64,000 nt of DNA, taken from positions 62,001-126,000 of the forward strand of contig JACVTC010000026.1 of assembly GCA_016946835.1 (NCBI GenBank). Direction: 5' to 3'. Origin of the DNA: Neocallimastix lanati (nom. inval.) (lineage: Eukaryota > Neocallimastigomycota > Neocallimastigomycetes > Neocallimastigales > Neocallimastigaceae). The first letter of the stretch is position 1, and the number at the start of each line of letters is the position of its first letter. The position numbers and the translations under genes were made by a program. This document shows positions 42,787 through 52,238 of the stretch, piece after piece. Below the pieces are notes generated by a model. The model made no database searches and was not told where the DNA came from. It was given only the letters and a program-made list of their open reading frames with translations.

Positions 42787-43292
42787 TGTAACGGTTTACA
42801 CCCAATAGGTCTACACTAATAAGTAATTCGTTTTCTTAAAAAATTTGTTTTATTAATATTTTTTATTAAAATATAAAATTTATTATTATTTTTTATTATT
42901 AATTAGTTATTGTAATATTTCGAATTACTTTTAACTAGTTAATAAAAGCACGAAGAAAAAATTATTTTTTGTTGAGAAATTTACGCTTATTTATACTTTT
43001 TCGGAAAAACAGTTTCGGAAAAAGTTAAGATTAACGAAAGTTCGAAAAATTAAGTTTTCTTTCTAGAAAATGAATCTTATAGAAAAATGATAAAATAATT
43101 ATTAAAATGGAACTTTCTAGTTTCATTTAGTTATATAATATTAACCAAAGAAACTCTAGAACTTTCTACAATAATTTAATTAATTAACTAAAAATAATTT
43201 AGATTGGGAAAGGGTGTGAGTCGAACCTAAGAAGTTCGGCTTCATTGTCATGGTGTATTACCACCAGACTACAACAACAATTTTACTAACTT
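42787..43292 (-). repeat. 5' LTR of the chromodomain gypsy (larger part)
   Basis: On the plus strand it runs from TGTAACGGTTTACACCC to ...ACTAACTT, where the nested gypsy inserted. The last 14 bp (TAGGATTCGTTACA) are at 51371-51384. Rejoined length is about 520 bp. Perfect 7-bp inverted ends TGTAACG/CGTTACA. The outer part contains a degenerate tRNA-like segment (43207-43283). Confidence 0.75.
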
Positions 43293-43788
43293 TGATAAGA
43301 ATGTACTAAATAATGCATTCTTAATTAAATCTACGATTTATTTCTAATACATTATGTGTACATTATTATTTTTGTACTTTAATAAATTTTTAAATCCAAA
43401 GATCAAAAATTAAATCAAAAATTATATTAAACTTTATATTTTTATATTAAATCTTATATTAATAGTAATATTTTTATATATTTAAAACTTATATTAGCAA
43501 TATTAATAATAAATCTTATTTTTTTTATATTAATAATGAAAATTTATATTAATAATATTTTTATATATTGATAATTAAAAATTTATATATTATATTTTAA
43601 CTTTTTATTATAAAATTTTATATCGAAATGTTTTATTTTATATTGAAAAATATTTTATTTTATTAAAAACCTTTATATTAGAATAGTATTTTTATTTTTA
43701 TTTGAATATTTTAACAGATTGTAATAAAAATTATAGCCAATTAAATAAATTCTTATTAGTAATATTTTAGATATTTTTAAATAAATAA

Positions 43789-43855
<67 letters not shown>

Positions 43856-44173
43856 TTTTATTAATATTATAAATGTATTTTATTTATATTGTTATAATTA
43901 AATTTTATATAATTAATTATAAAAATCAATTTAAATTTAATAGTTTTTAAAAAAAAAAAATAAATAAAATGTAATTTAGTGGCAAGAACAACTTTTATGC
44001 CTTGAAAAAAAGTATAAATAGTTGTAAATTTTGCTACTAATTTTTAAATATCATCAAATAAAATAAAATAAAATAAAATAAAATCAAATAAATTTATAAA
44101 TAAAAATAATAAATAAATAAATAAAATTTGTGTTTCCTTACTTTATTTTATTTAATTCTCTAAAACCTTAACA
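43293..44173 (+). repeat. 5' LTR of the nested gypsy
   Basis: An 881-bp LTR, TGATAAG...CTTAACA. It contains a 63-A run (43791-43853), a GTATAAATAG promoter box near 44009 and (AAAAT)n near 44057-44083. A solo inverted copy is at 29892-30736. Confidence 0.95.
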
Positions 44174-44179
44174 TTTATA

Positions 44180-44196
44180 TGGTGGAGATATCGGGG
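44180..44196 (+). other. Primer-binding site of the nested gypsy
   Basis: TGGTGGAGATATCGGGG, 6 nt after the LTR. It shares TGGTGGAGA-ATC with the minus-strand gypsy at 24071-24051 and starts with TGG, so a tRNA 3' end is the likely primer. The tRNA is not identified. Confidence 0.7.
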
Positions 44197-44488
44197 AATT
44201 AAATAGAAATAATAGTAAATAACATAGATTTTTTTTTTAATTTTTTTTTTATTTTATATTGATAAACAAGTAAGTCGTTAATCCTTTGATTAACCCATGG
44301 CGCTTGTTTGATATATATATATAAAAAAAATTTTTTTTAAATAAGTAAAATTAAGATTCTAAAAAAACAAATTTTGTAAAATTATAACAAGGAGCGGATA
44401 GAGCTCATACACAGTGTATTCTCAGATAGCAACAAATTAACTCTATTCATAGTAGGTTATTGAATAGTAGTTAATTTGGAGATTAATT

Positions 44489-44628
44489 GGAAAGTAGACG
44501 AAGGTATTTGGTTACCGACCCGGTAATAATAGTTCAACCTTCAACGTTTCAACACACGAAGGTGCGGGTACTTTCCAAGCACTGGCGAATAAGGAGCTTA
44601 CGTCACCGAAGGCGTAAGATTGTTTTTT
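44489..44628 (+). ncRNA. Structured, GC-richer segment in the gypsy leader
   Basis: GGAAAGTA (44489-44496) pairs with TACTTTCC (44569-44576), enclosing smaller possible stems such as TTACC/GGTAA. A second stem CTTACG/CGTAAG (44597-44602 / 44613-44618) is followed closely by a T8 run. It looks like a folded RNA domain of the leader (packaging or dimerisation) or an embedded small RNA. The fold is by eye only. Confidence 0.4.
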
Positions 44629-45200
44629 TTATATAATTTTTTTTACTTTTCTTTGTGCTAGTTATAAGGCACTTTATTATATAAAGTATCAGACTTTGGC
44701 TAACTTCGCCATTTAAATTTTTTTTATTTTTTTTTATTACTGGTACTTTATTTGTTATATAATTCCTGTAATAGAATCTTAATTTACTTTGAAAATATTG
44801 TGTTTTTAGTTAATTTTTATTAGTTAATAAAAATATTATTGAATACTTTTAAAATTTTTTTATTCCGTACATAGATTATCGGATTAAGTTTATCCTACAT
44901 AGTAATTGGGCTAGTGGGCTCTGAACTGCTATATTTTATATTGAATATAGTAATCGTGGCACACGCGTGGCATGACACCATTAGGTAAGCTGCACGTCAG
45001 ACAGTGTGTACTATCAGATTGTACGACAATAAAGATTATTTTTTTGTATTTAATAATTATAATTAATTAATAATTTTATTAGCTATAACAATACAATATT
45101 TATCGTTTAAAAAGAAAAATTTTTGAAAGGTGAAAATAATAAATAAAACTTTGCTTCTAAATTTATTACTACAAATATACTAAATTACAAAATTCAAGTG

Positions 45201-45385
45201 GTCGATAAAGATTTCGAGCTTGAAAAATATTCTATTAAGTTGTCGATAAAGATTTCGAACTTAAAATTATTCTATTAAGTTGTCGATAAAGATTTCGAAC
45301 TTAAAATTATTCTTAAAAAAGTAGTCGAAAAGAACCTCGTGCTTTATAATTTCTACTAAGTTGTCGATAAGGATTTCGAGCTTAT
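45201..45385 (+). repeat. Five tandem ~41-bp units in the gypsy leader
   Basis: GTCGATAAAGATTTCGARCTT recurs at 45201, 45242, 45282, (diverged) 45324 and 45363, spaced 39-42 bp apart. It lies 180 bp upstream of gag and has no coding potential. Possibly an RNA packaging signal array. Confidence 0.75.
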
Positions 45386-45565
45386 ACTTACTAAAGAAAG
45401 CAAATAAAATTATTATTTTCAAAAATTACTAAGATATATTGTTTTAAAATTTGATTCGATATTAAATTACTTGTTAAATTATATTTTTAAAGTTGGACTT
45501 TCAAATTTATTCGTATTTAATAACCTCGTTAATTTACAATAAAAAAATTATTAACTAAAAACGAA

Positions 45566-46471
45566 ATGTCTACTAAAAGTACTTTAAGTTTTAAAGAATT
45601 AAAGAAAGAATTACGAGACATAGTGAAGCTTAGCAAGGACAATTTAGATATAAAGTCCTGGGCTACTGAATTAAAACTTTGGATCAAGATACAAGGTATC
45701 ACAGATCCGGAAACAATATTTAATGCTTGTTTACTTACCAGCTCTGGTGAAGTACAACGCGTTATTGAAGATTTGGGAGAAGATAGTGATGATGAAAGTG
45801 ATGATTCATCAGATGAAGAAGAAGATGATGAAGAAGAAAATGTTGATGATGATAAATTTCCTTCTCTTGAAAAAATTATTTCAAGTCTTGAAAATTTTTA
45901 CGGTATTAAAGAAGACCAAAATTTACTTCTTAAAGAACTTCGTGCAATGCGAATTAAAAGAAACGAAAAGATTAAAGACTTTAATGTAAGATATAGAACT
46001 TTGTACACTAAACTTGATAAAAAGAGAAGAAAGCGCATTGGTGTACTAGATTATATTGACTCTATTCAAAATAATTATGAAGCCTGGAAGAAATTATCCC
46101 TTAAAGATGATATAAGTATGGAGAAAGCTTTCAAAATTGCCGAGAAAGTAGATAGACTTTCTGTAAGGAACAATAATATTAATACCTATAATGTTAATAA
46201 TTCCCAGCATAATCAAAATAATCAAAACAGTACTACTTCAAGACTTTATCCTAAAAGAAGAAACGAAACTTTCCAAACAAGTCAAACAAATAATAAACTG
46301 AAACCTCAAGATATTATAGAAGAATCAACCCAGAAAATGAGAAATTTATCTGTTAAAACTTGCTTCTTCTGTAAGGAAGAAGGTCATTACTCATACTATT
46401 GCCCTCAATTAAATAAGATTATGGAAAAAAATAAAAAAGAAATATATTCCAAAAAGTCTTTAAACTTCTAA
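45566..46471 (+). CDS. Gag of the nested gypsy
   Basis: 301 residues. The N-terminal capsid-like part begins MSTKSTLSFKELKKEL. An acidic Asp/Glu/Ser stretch lies near 73-95, followed by FNVRYRTLYTKLDKKRRKR, which aligns with FNYRYRRYYHNL in the minus-strand relative. A CCHC knuckle CFFCKEEGHYSYYC is near residues 269-282. The frame ends TTA AAC TTC TAA, with a slippery heptamer just before the stop. It forms the particle shell and binds element RNA. The start is the first ATG after the tandem-repeat leader. Confidence 0.9.
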   Translation: MSTKSTLSFKELKKELRDIVKLSKDNLDIKSWATELKLWIKIQGITDPETIFNACLLTSSGEVQRVIEDLGEDSDDESDDSSDEEEDDEEENVDDDKFPSLEKIISSLENFYGIKEDQNLLLKELRAMRIKRNEKIKDFNVRYRTLYTKLDKKRRKRIGVLDYIDSIQNNYEAWKKLSLKDDISMEKAFKIAEKVDRLSVRNNNINTYNVNNSQHNQNNQNSTTSRLYPKRRNETFQTSQTNNKLKPQDIIEESTQKMRNLSVKTCFFCKEEGHYSYYCPQLNKIMEKNKKEIYSKKSLNF

Positions 46472-46491
46472 ATGGGAGCAGAAGCACTCCC
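46459..46491 (+). promoter_or_regulatory. -1 programmed ribosomal frameshift signal (TTTAAAC plus hairpin)
   Basis: T TTA AAC in the gag frame (46459-46465) sits one codon before the gag TAA. An 8-nt spacer then leads to a GGGAG/CTCCC stem (46474-46478 / 46487-46491), unusually GC-rich for this genome. A -1 slip continues as CTT CTA AAT GGG in the open pol frame. UUUAAAC is a well-known slippery heptamer. Confidence 0.85.
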
Positions 46492-49400
46492 AATGACAAA
46501 ACAATAGCTTCATTAAATAATTTACAAAATAATACTTTTACCAAGAATACCCCAATTGATAATAATTCCTTTAATAAAGAATCTGAAGAATCTGATTTTA
46601 GTGACACAACTGAAAGTGAGGATAATATCATTATAAATGCTATAAAAAGAAAAATGAATGATAATAACAGCGAAAAGGAAGAAAATAATTCCAAGAAAGT
46701 ACATAAAAGTTTAAAAGATAATCCACGTCCTTTCGCAACTCCTGCTTTAAGAAAGAAGAAAGAAAATGAGCTACATAATAAACCAAATAAAGTTTATAAA
46801 AATCAAATACTTCCTTCAATTTTAACTCAACCAAATATTAACAAAGAAAAACAAAAAGAAAAGGAATTAAGAAATATAACAAGAGTAAGAGAAAGTAAAG
46901 AAGAAAACAACAATTATTCATCAAAAGGAAAGAAAAAAGTTGAATCTGAAGATATACTTGTAATCGATAAGGAAATAGAAGATATAGAAATGAATAAAGA
47001 TAATCAACAAAATAAAACTAATACTTTGGAAAAATTAATTTCAACAAAAACTAAAGAAACTAATAATGAAAATACTCAGTTAGTAAAAAGGAATATCAAA
47101 ATGATGAATAATAAAGAACCTTACAATATTATGGATGATTTAAATAATCTTAAATCCAGTATTACGATAGGTCAACTCTTGAATGCATGTCCGAAAATTC
47201 GTTCACAATTAACTCAAGGTTTAAAGTTAGAAAAATCTAAAATAATTGGAACTGTAGACAATGTAATAGCACGAACTTTATTAGTGAATAACTATGATCA
47301 TAGCTACATAAGTAAAAGTAATGAAGTAGCCGAAGAAGACTTAGCAATGGTTGATGCAAGTGTTGACGGAGTACTAGGAAAACTTTTAATTGATTCTTGT
47401 AGTAACCTAAGCATCGTTACTAAGCAGTATTTTGATAAATTACCTGGTGAATATGAAACAGTTGGAAAAAGTCGTGGAAGAATCCAACTAGCAACACAAG
47501 ATGAAGAATACTCGGAAGGAATTATTGTTCAATTACCAGTAAAAATTAATAATTATGAATTTAATGCGGACTTTAGAATTATTGAGAAAGAAGACTCATT
47601 TTATGATATGTTAATAAACTTTAAAACTCAAATCGATCATTGTTTATTTATTCATCCGACCTTAAACAGTTTATGTAAACTTTTGTCAGAAAGTGAATAC
47701 GAAGAAATAGCTAAAATAAATAATCAATATTATGATGAAGAAAGTATAATTTGCACTATTAGAAAAGTTGAAGAAACGAATAATGAAAAGGAAATTATAA
47801 AGGAATTAACTCCAATGGAATTTATTGAGAGTGATGAATTTTTAAGTACCTTAAATAAAGATTATAAAGAACAAATTATTAAAATTCTCAAAGAAATGAT
47901 TGACATAGTTGCCACTTCAACAGAAGAACTAACTCCTTCTAAACTTTCACCACATAAGATCCGTTTGAAAGCAAATGCAAAGCCAGTAAAATTAAGAAGT
48001 TATAGGTTAACTAAATTAAAATCAGATATCTTAAAAGAAGAACTTACAAAGCTTATTAAGAAAGGATTGATAGAACCATCCTGTTCAGAATGGTCATCTC
48101 CAGTAGTACTCATTCTAAAACACAATGGAAAGTGGCGCTTGTGTATTGACTACCGAAAAGTCAATGATATGACAGAAAAAGATTCTTATTCAGTTCCATA
48201 TATAGATGAAATTTTTGATAGTCTCGGAGGATCTAAAATATTTACAACTCTTGATTTATTTTCTGGTTTTCACCAAATCTTAATGGATGAAGAAAGCGTT
48301 GAAGTAACCACTTTCACTACTAAGTTTGGAAATTATCAATTTAAGGTTATGCCTTTTGGACTTACTGGAGCTCCCTCAACCTTCCAAAGAGAAATGAATA
48401 AAATTTTATTCCCTTTTATTGGTGAATTTGTTTATGTATTTATTGATGATGTTTTGATCTATTCAAAAAGTATCGAAGAACATTTAATTCATATTAAACA
48501 AGTATTAGAAGTATTTAAAGAAAACAAGTTAAAAATTAATATTGAAAAGTGCCATTTTCTTCAAACTGAAGTTGATGTATTAGGTCACAAACTTACTACT
48601 AAAGGATTAAGTCCCATGGAAAGTAAAATAACAGCTATTAAGAAGTGGGAAGCCCCTTCATCAATTCATGAATTAAGATCATTTCTAGGAGCAATAGGGT
48701 ATTATCGTGACTTTATCCCTAAATATGCTCAAATTACCTCACCTTTATGTAAATTATTGAAAAAGAATACTAAATATGAATGGAATAAAGAACAACAAGA
48801 AAGCTTTGAACTCCTAAAAGAAAAATTAATCAATGCACCTATTCTAAAATTTCCGTCATTTGACAAACCTTTTATCATTAGAACTGATGCTTCGTATAAT
48901 GGAATTGGTGGAGTTCTTTTACAAAAAGAAGAAGAAACCGGTAAGGAGCATCCAATACACTTTATAAGTAGAAGTTTGAAGAAAACTGAAAAGAATTATG
49001 GTATCACAGATTTGGAAGGAACAGCTTTATTTTACTGTATGACTAAATTTAAATCTTATATTGAAGGAAATCCATTACCTACAACTATTTACACAGATCA
49101 TAAACCATTAGTTGGTTTATTTAAGAATAAAGAACCTTTGAATGCAAGGCAAACAAGATGGTGTCTAACCGCTAGTATGCTTGGAATTAATATAAAATAT
49201 GAATCAGGCAAAAAGAATGTGTTAGCTGATGCTCTTTCAAGAATGAAAAGTAAGGAAGAGAGAAAGATATTATTAACAAAAATTACTAATGGAAATAATG
49301 AAGAATTATTATCTAAGGTTATAAAGGAATTTATTAATGAAAAGTTTACTGTTATTGATGGTGAAGATTACTTTATCGACAATGGAAATTATAGAAAATT

Positions 49401-50469
49401 AATAACGGACGAAAATGAAAGGTTTAAATTAATTTTAGAAGCTCATAATATTGGCCACGAAGGATATTACAAAACATATCAAAGACTTAAGAAAAACTTT
49501 TATTGGAATCATATGATTAAAGATATCAAAAGAATTGTTAGTAATTGTGAAAAATGCCAATTAAATCGTCCTCAACCATATCCAGAACCAACCGAAAACC
49601 ATCCAACTAAAGTGGAGGGTCCCTTTGTGCATTTAGGATTAGATATTATAGGACCGTTACCAAAAACAAGAAATAATAATCAATATATTATAGTAACTGT
49701 TGATTACTTTACCAAATGGGTTGAAGCCGAACCCACTGAAAACATAACTTCCTCTGATATAATTAAATTTTTAATAAACGTTTTTGCAAGACATGGTGTG
49801 CCTCAAGTTATTACTACAGATAATGGAGTCCAATTCACTTCTGATATGACTAAAATCTTTCTTGATCTTTATGATGTTTATGTAAAATTCATAGCTACCT
49901 ATCACCCTGAATCCAATGGTCTCACTGAAAACCGAAATAAAGAAATTGGAAAATTACTTCGTTTATTAGGAAGGAAAAATCAAGATTGGGATGAAGTTTT
50001 ACCTTCTGCTTTATGGGCACTTCGAACTACCAAAAACACAGCTACCGGACATTCTAGTTTTGAATTAGTATATGGAAGAGAAGACCAACAGCCTTATGAT
50101 ATAGCCATAAGAACAATTGAAAATGCAGGTAAATCGTATGATGAAATTTTAATGGAAAAATTTGTTCGTCATTATCAATGGACTAGAGAAGCATGCGAAA
50201 ATGTGAAGAATGCTAACAAGTATTGGGCAACAAGACGAGAAGAACAAATAAGTATGAAAAAAGGAAAAGAATTAAAAGCTGGTGATCTTGTTCTTGTTAG
50301 AAACTTTAGCCGCACTAAGCTAGAACCATATTACAATGGACCATTTAAAATTTTAAAAATTCAATTCAACACGGCAACCTTAATCGATCAGAAAACTGGG
50401 AAACAACTCGATAGGAATGTTCATTTTAAAAATTTAGTAAAGTTTAACTCCGCTTACAGAGAAGCTTGA
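46465..50469 (+). CDS. Pol of the nested gypsy: protease, RT, RNase H, integrase
   Basis: An open frame of 1334 codons from the frameshift point; the first ATG (46654) is 189 nt further on. A charged linker leads to protease with LLIDSCSNLSIVT (D-S-C active-site triplet, about 47388). RT: WRLCIDYRKVND, TTLDLFSGFHQI, MPFGLTGAPSTFQREM, catalytic FIDD. RNase H: IIRTDASYNGIGG, TDLEGTALF, VLADALSRM. Integrase: HNIGHEGYYKTY, CEKCQLNR, then Asp in GLDIIGPLP, Asp in TTDNGVQFTS, Glu in NGLTENRNKE, and a GPF end (YYNGPFKILKI). No chromodomain is seen. All catalytic residues of RT and integrase are present and no stop interrupts the frame, so this copy may be active. Confidence 0.95.
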   Translation, partial: LLNGSRSTPNDKTIASLNNLQNNTFTKNTPIDNNSFNKESEESDFSDTTESEDNIIINAIKRKMNDNNSEKEENNSKKVHKSLKDNPRPFATPALRKKKENELHNKPNKVYKNQILPSILTQPNINKEKQKEKELRNITRVRESKEENNNYSSKGKKKVESEDILVIDKEIEDIEMNKDNQQNKTNTLEKLISTKTKETNNENTQLVKRNIKMMNNKEPYNIMDDLNNLKSSITIGQLLNACPKIRSQLTQGLKLEKSKIIGTVDNVIARTLLVNNYDHSYISKSNEVAEEDLAMVDASVDGVLGKLLIDSCSNLSIVTKQYFDKLPGEYETVGKSRGRIQLATQDEEYSEGIIVQLPVKINNYEFNADFRIIEKEDSFYDMLINFKTQIDHCLFIHPTLNSLCKLLSESEYEEIAKINNQYYDEESIICTIRKVEETNNEKEIIKELTPMEFIESDEFLSTLNKDYKEQIIKILKEMIDIVATSTEELTPSKLSPHKIRLKANAKPVKLRSYRLTKLKSDILKEELTKLIKKGLIEPSCSEWSSPVVLILKHNGKWRLCIDYRKVNDMTEKDSYSVPYIDEIFDSLGGSKIFTTLDLFSGFHQILMDEESVEVTTFTTKFGNYQFKVMPFGLTGAPSTFQREMNKILFPFIGEFVYVFIDDVLIYSKSIEEHLIHIKQVLEVFKENKLKINIEKCHFLQTEVDVLGHKLTTKGLSPMESKITAIKKWEAPSSIHELRSFLGAIGYYRDFIPKYAQITSPLCKLLKKNTKYEWNKEQQESFELLKEKLINAPILKFPSFDKPFIIRTDASYNGIGGVLLQKEEETGKEHPIHFISRSLKKTEKNYGITDLEGTALFYCMTKFKSYIEGNPLPTTIYTDHKPLVGLFKNKEPLNARQTRWCLTASMLGINIKYESGKKNVLADALSRMKSKEERKILLTKITNGNNEELLSKVIKEFINEKFTVIDGEDYFIDNGNYRKLITDENERFKLILEAHNIGHEGYYKTYQRLKKNFYWNHMIKDIKRIVSNCEKCQLNRPQPYPEPTENHPTKVEGPFVHLGLDIIGPLPKTRNNNQYIIVTVDYFTKWVEAEPTENITSSDIIKFLINVFARHGVPQVITTDNGVQFTSDMTKIFLDLYDVYVKFIATYHPESNGLTENRNKEIGKLLRLLGRKNQDWDEVLPSALWALRTTKNTATGHSSFELVYGREDQQPYDIAIRTIENAGKSYDEILMEKFVRHYQWTREACENVKNANKYWATRREEQISMKKGKELKAGDLVLVRNFSRTKLEPYYNGPFKILKIQFNTATLIDQKTGKQLDRNVHFKNLVKFNSAYREA

Positions 50470-50487
50470 GTCTTCGTCGGGGCATCT

Positions 50488-50983
50488 TGATAAGAATGTA
50501 CTAAATAATGCATTCTTAATTAAATCTACGATTTATTTCTAATACATTATGTGTACATTATTATTTTTGTACTTTAATAAATTTTTAAATCCAAAGATCA
50601 AAAATTAAATCAAAAATTATATTAAACTTTATATTTTTATATTAAATCTTATATTAATAGTAATATTTTTATATATTTAAAACTTATATTAGCAATATTA
50701 ATAATAAATCTTATTTTTTTTATATTAATAATGAAAATTTATATTAATAATATTTTTATATATTGATAATTAAAAATTTATATATTATATTTTAACTTTT
50801 TATTATAAAATTTTATATCGAAATGTTTTATTTTATATTGAAAAATATTTTATTTTATTAAAAACCTTTATATTAGAATAGTATTTTTATTTTTATTTGA
50901 ATATTTTAACAGATTGTAATAAAAATTATAGCCAATTAAATAAATTCTTATTAGTAATATTTTAGATATTTTTAAATAAATAA

Positions 50984-51048
<65 letters not shown>

Positions 51049-51366
51049 TTTTATTAATATTATAAATGTATTTTATTTATATTGTTATAATTAAATTTTA
51101 TATAATTAATTATAAAAATCAATTTAAATTTAATAGTTTTTAAAAAAAAAAAATAAATAAAATGTAATTTAGTGGCAAGAACAACTTTTATGCCTTGAAA
51201 AAAAGTATAAATAGTTGTAAATTTTGCTACTAATTTTTAAATATCATCAAATAAAATAAAATAAAATAAAATAAAATCAAATAAATTTATAAATAAAAAT
51301 AATAAATAAATAAATAAAATTTGTGTTTCCTTACTTTATTTTATTTAATTCTCTAAAACCTTAACA
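50488..51366 (+). repeat. 3' LTR of the nested gypsy
   Basis: An 879-bp copy of 43293-44173; the A run is 61 long. Preceded by GTCGGGGCATCT as polypurine tract and followed by ACTT. Confidence 0.95.
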
Positions 51367-51384
51367 ACTTTAGGATTCGTTACA

Positions 51385-52160
51385 GATTCACTCATTTTGT
51401 TTTATTTTTATTTATTTTTTTTTTTAAAAGACAACAAAATAAAATATGTAATTATTATATTGAATAATCAATAAATGATTTAATCTTTATTAAAAAAAAT
51501 ATATATTTCTTAATTTTAATATTAAAAACTCGTTATATAATATTATAAAACACTAGTAGAGTCAAACTGAGACTCTTAATCTATTAAAAATATTTCTTTT
51601 GAAATTGAGATTTCGATCTCTACTTTTAATAATATCTTTATTTAATAAGGTTATTGTTTATAATTAATTGTATAATACAATTATATAAACGTTATTTATT
51701 ACATTTAACATAACTATATTTGGTTGTTTATGTAAGTATATGATGTACGTCATATATGCGCCACAATATATTTACATAACAATACATGTTTAATTATTTA
51801 ATATATTAATAATATTATATTCTAAGTTACTATATAACTAACTATAATATAGTATCATAATATTAAACTTTATTTCTAAAAAATAAAAAAATAAAATATT
51901 AAAATATAAAAAATGAAAAATAGAAAAAATAAAAAAATAAAAAAAAAATAAAAAAAATAAAAAAAAAATAAAAAAATAAAATAAAACAAAAAAAATTCCT
52001 AAAGAAAGAAAGGAAGATAAAACAAAAAAAAAATAAATAAATAAATAAAATTAAAAAAAAAAAATAAATTAAAAAAATAAAATAAAACAAAAAAAATTCC
52101 TAAAGAAAGAAAGGAAGATAAAATAAAATATTAAAATATAAAAAATGAAAAATAGAAAAA

Positions 52161-52238
<78 letters not shown>

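Larger units (their letters stand above)
43293..51366 (+). mobile_element. Intact young gypsy retrotransposon nested in an older gypsy LTR
   Basis: An 8074-bp element with LTRs of 881 and 879 bp; the only difference I see is the length of an A homopolymer (63 against 61). ACTT flanks both sides (43289-43292 and 51367-51370) as target duplication. Gag and Pol are open and connected by a convincing -1 frameshift signal. PBS, long structured leader and PPT-like GTCGGGGCATCT are present. This is the best candidate for an active element in the window. Confidence 0.95.
38995..51384 (-). mobile_element. Deletion-derivative chromodomain gypsy, carrying a nested gypsy
   Basis: A minus-strand element. 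Its 5' LTR is 42787-43292 plus 51371-51384, split by the nested gypsy at 43293-51366. Its 3' LTR survives only as 17 bp (39011-38995) next to the Tf1-like element. LTR ends are TGTAACG/CGTTACA. Gag-protease (40288-41715) and a fused RT-start/integrase-end/chromodomain (39412-40278) are present, while the RT core, RNase H and most of integrase are gone. The purine tract CCTGGAGGAGGACCA (39026-39012) precedes the 3' LTR start. It can move only in trans. Confidence 0.8.

Noticed and set aside
43207-43283. tRNA-like sequence on the minus strand (TAGTCTGGTGG as A box, GGTTCGACTCA as B box)
   Set aside because: Box spacing fits a tRNA, but the anticodon and T stems do not pair and the acceptor arms are not complementary. 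It lies inside an LTR, so at most a degenerate tRNA relic.
45201-45385. CRISPR-like regular repeats
   Set aside because: Only five units with 39-42 bp period and diverging cores, inside a eukaryotic gypsy leader; no cas genes; a tandem repeat, not an array with spacers.
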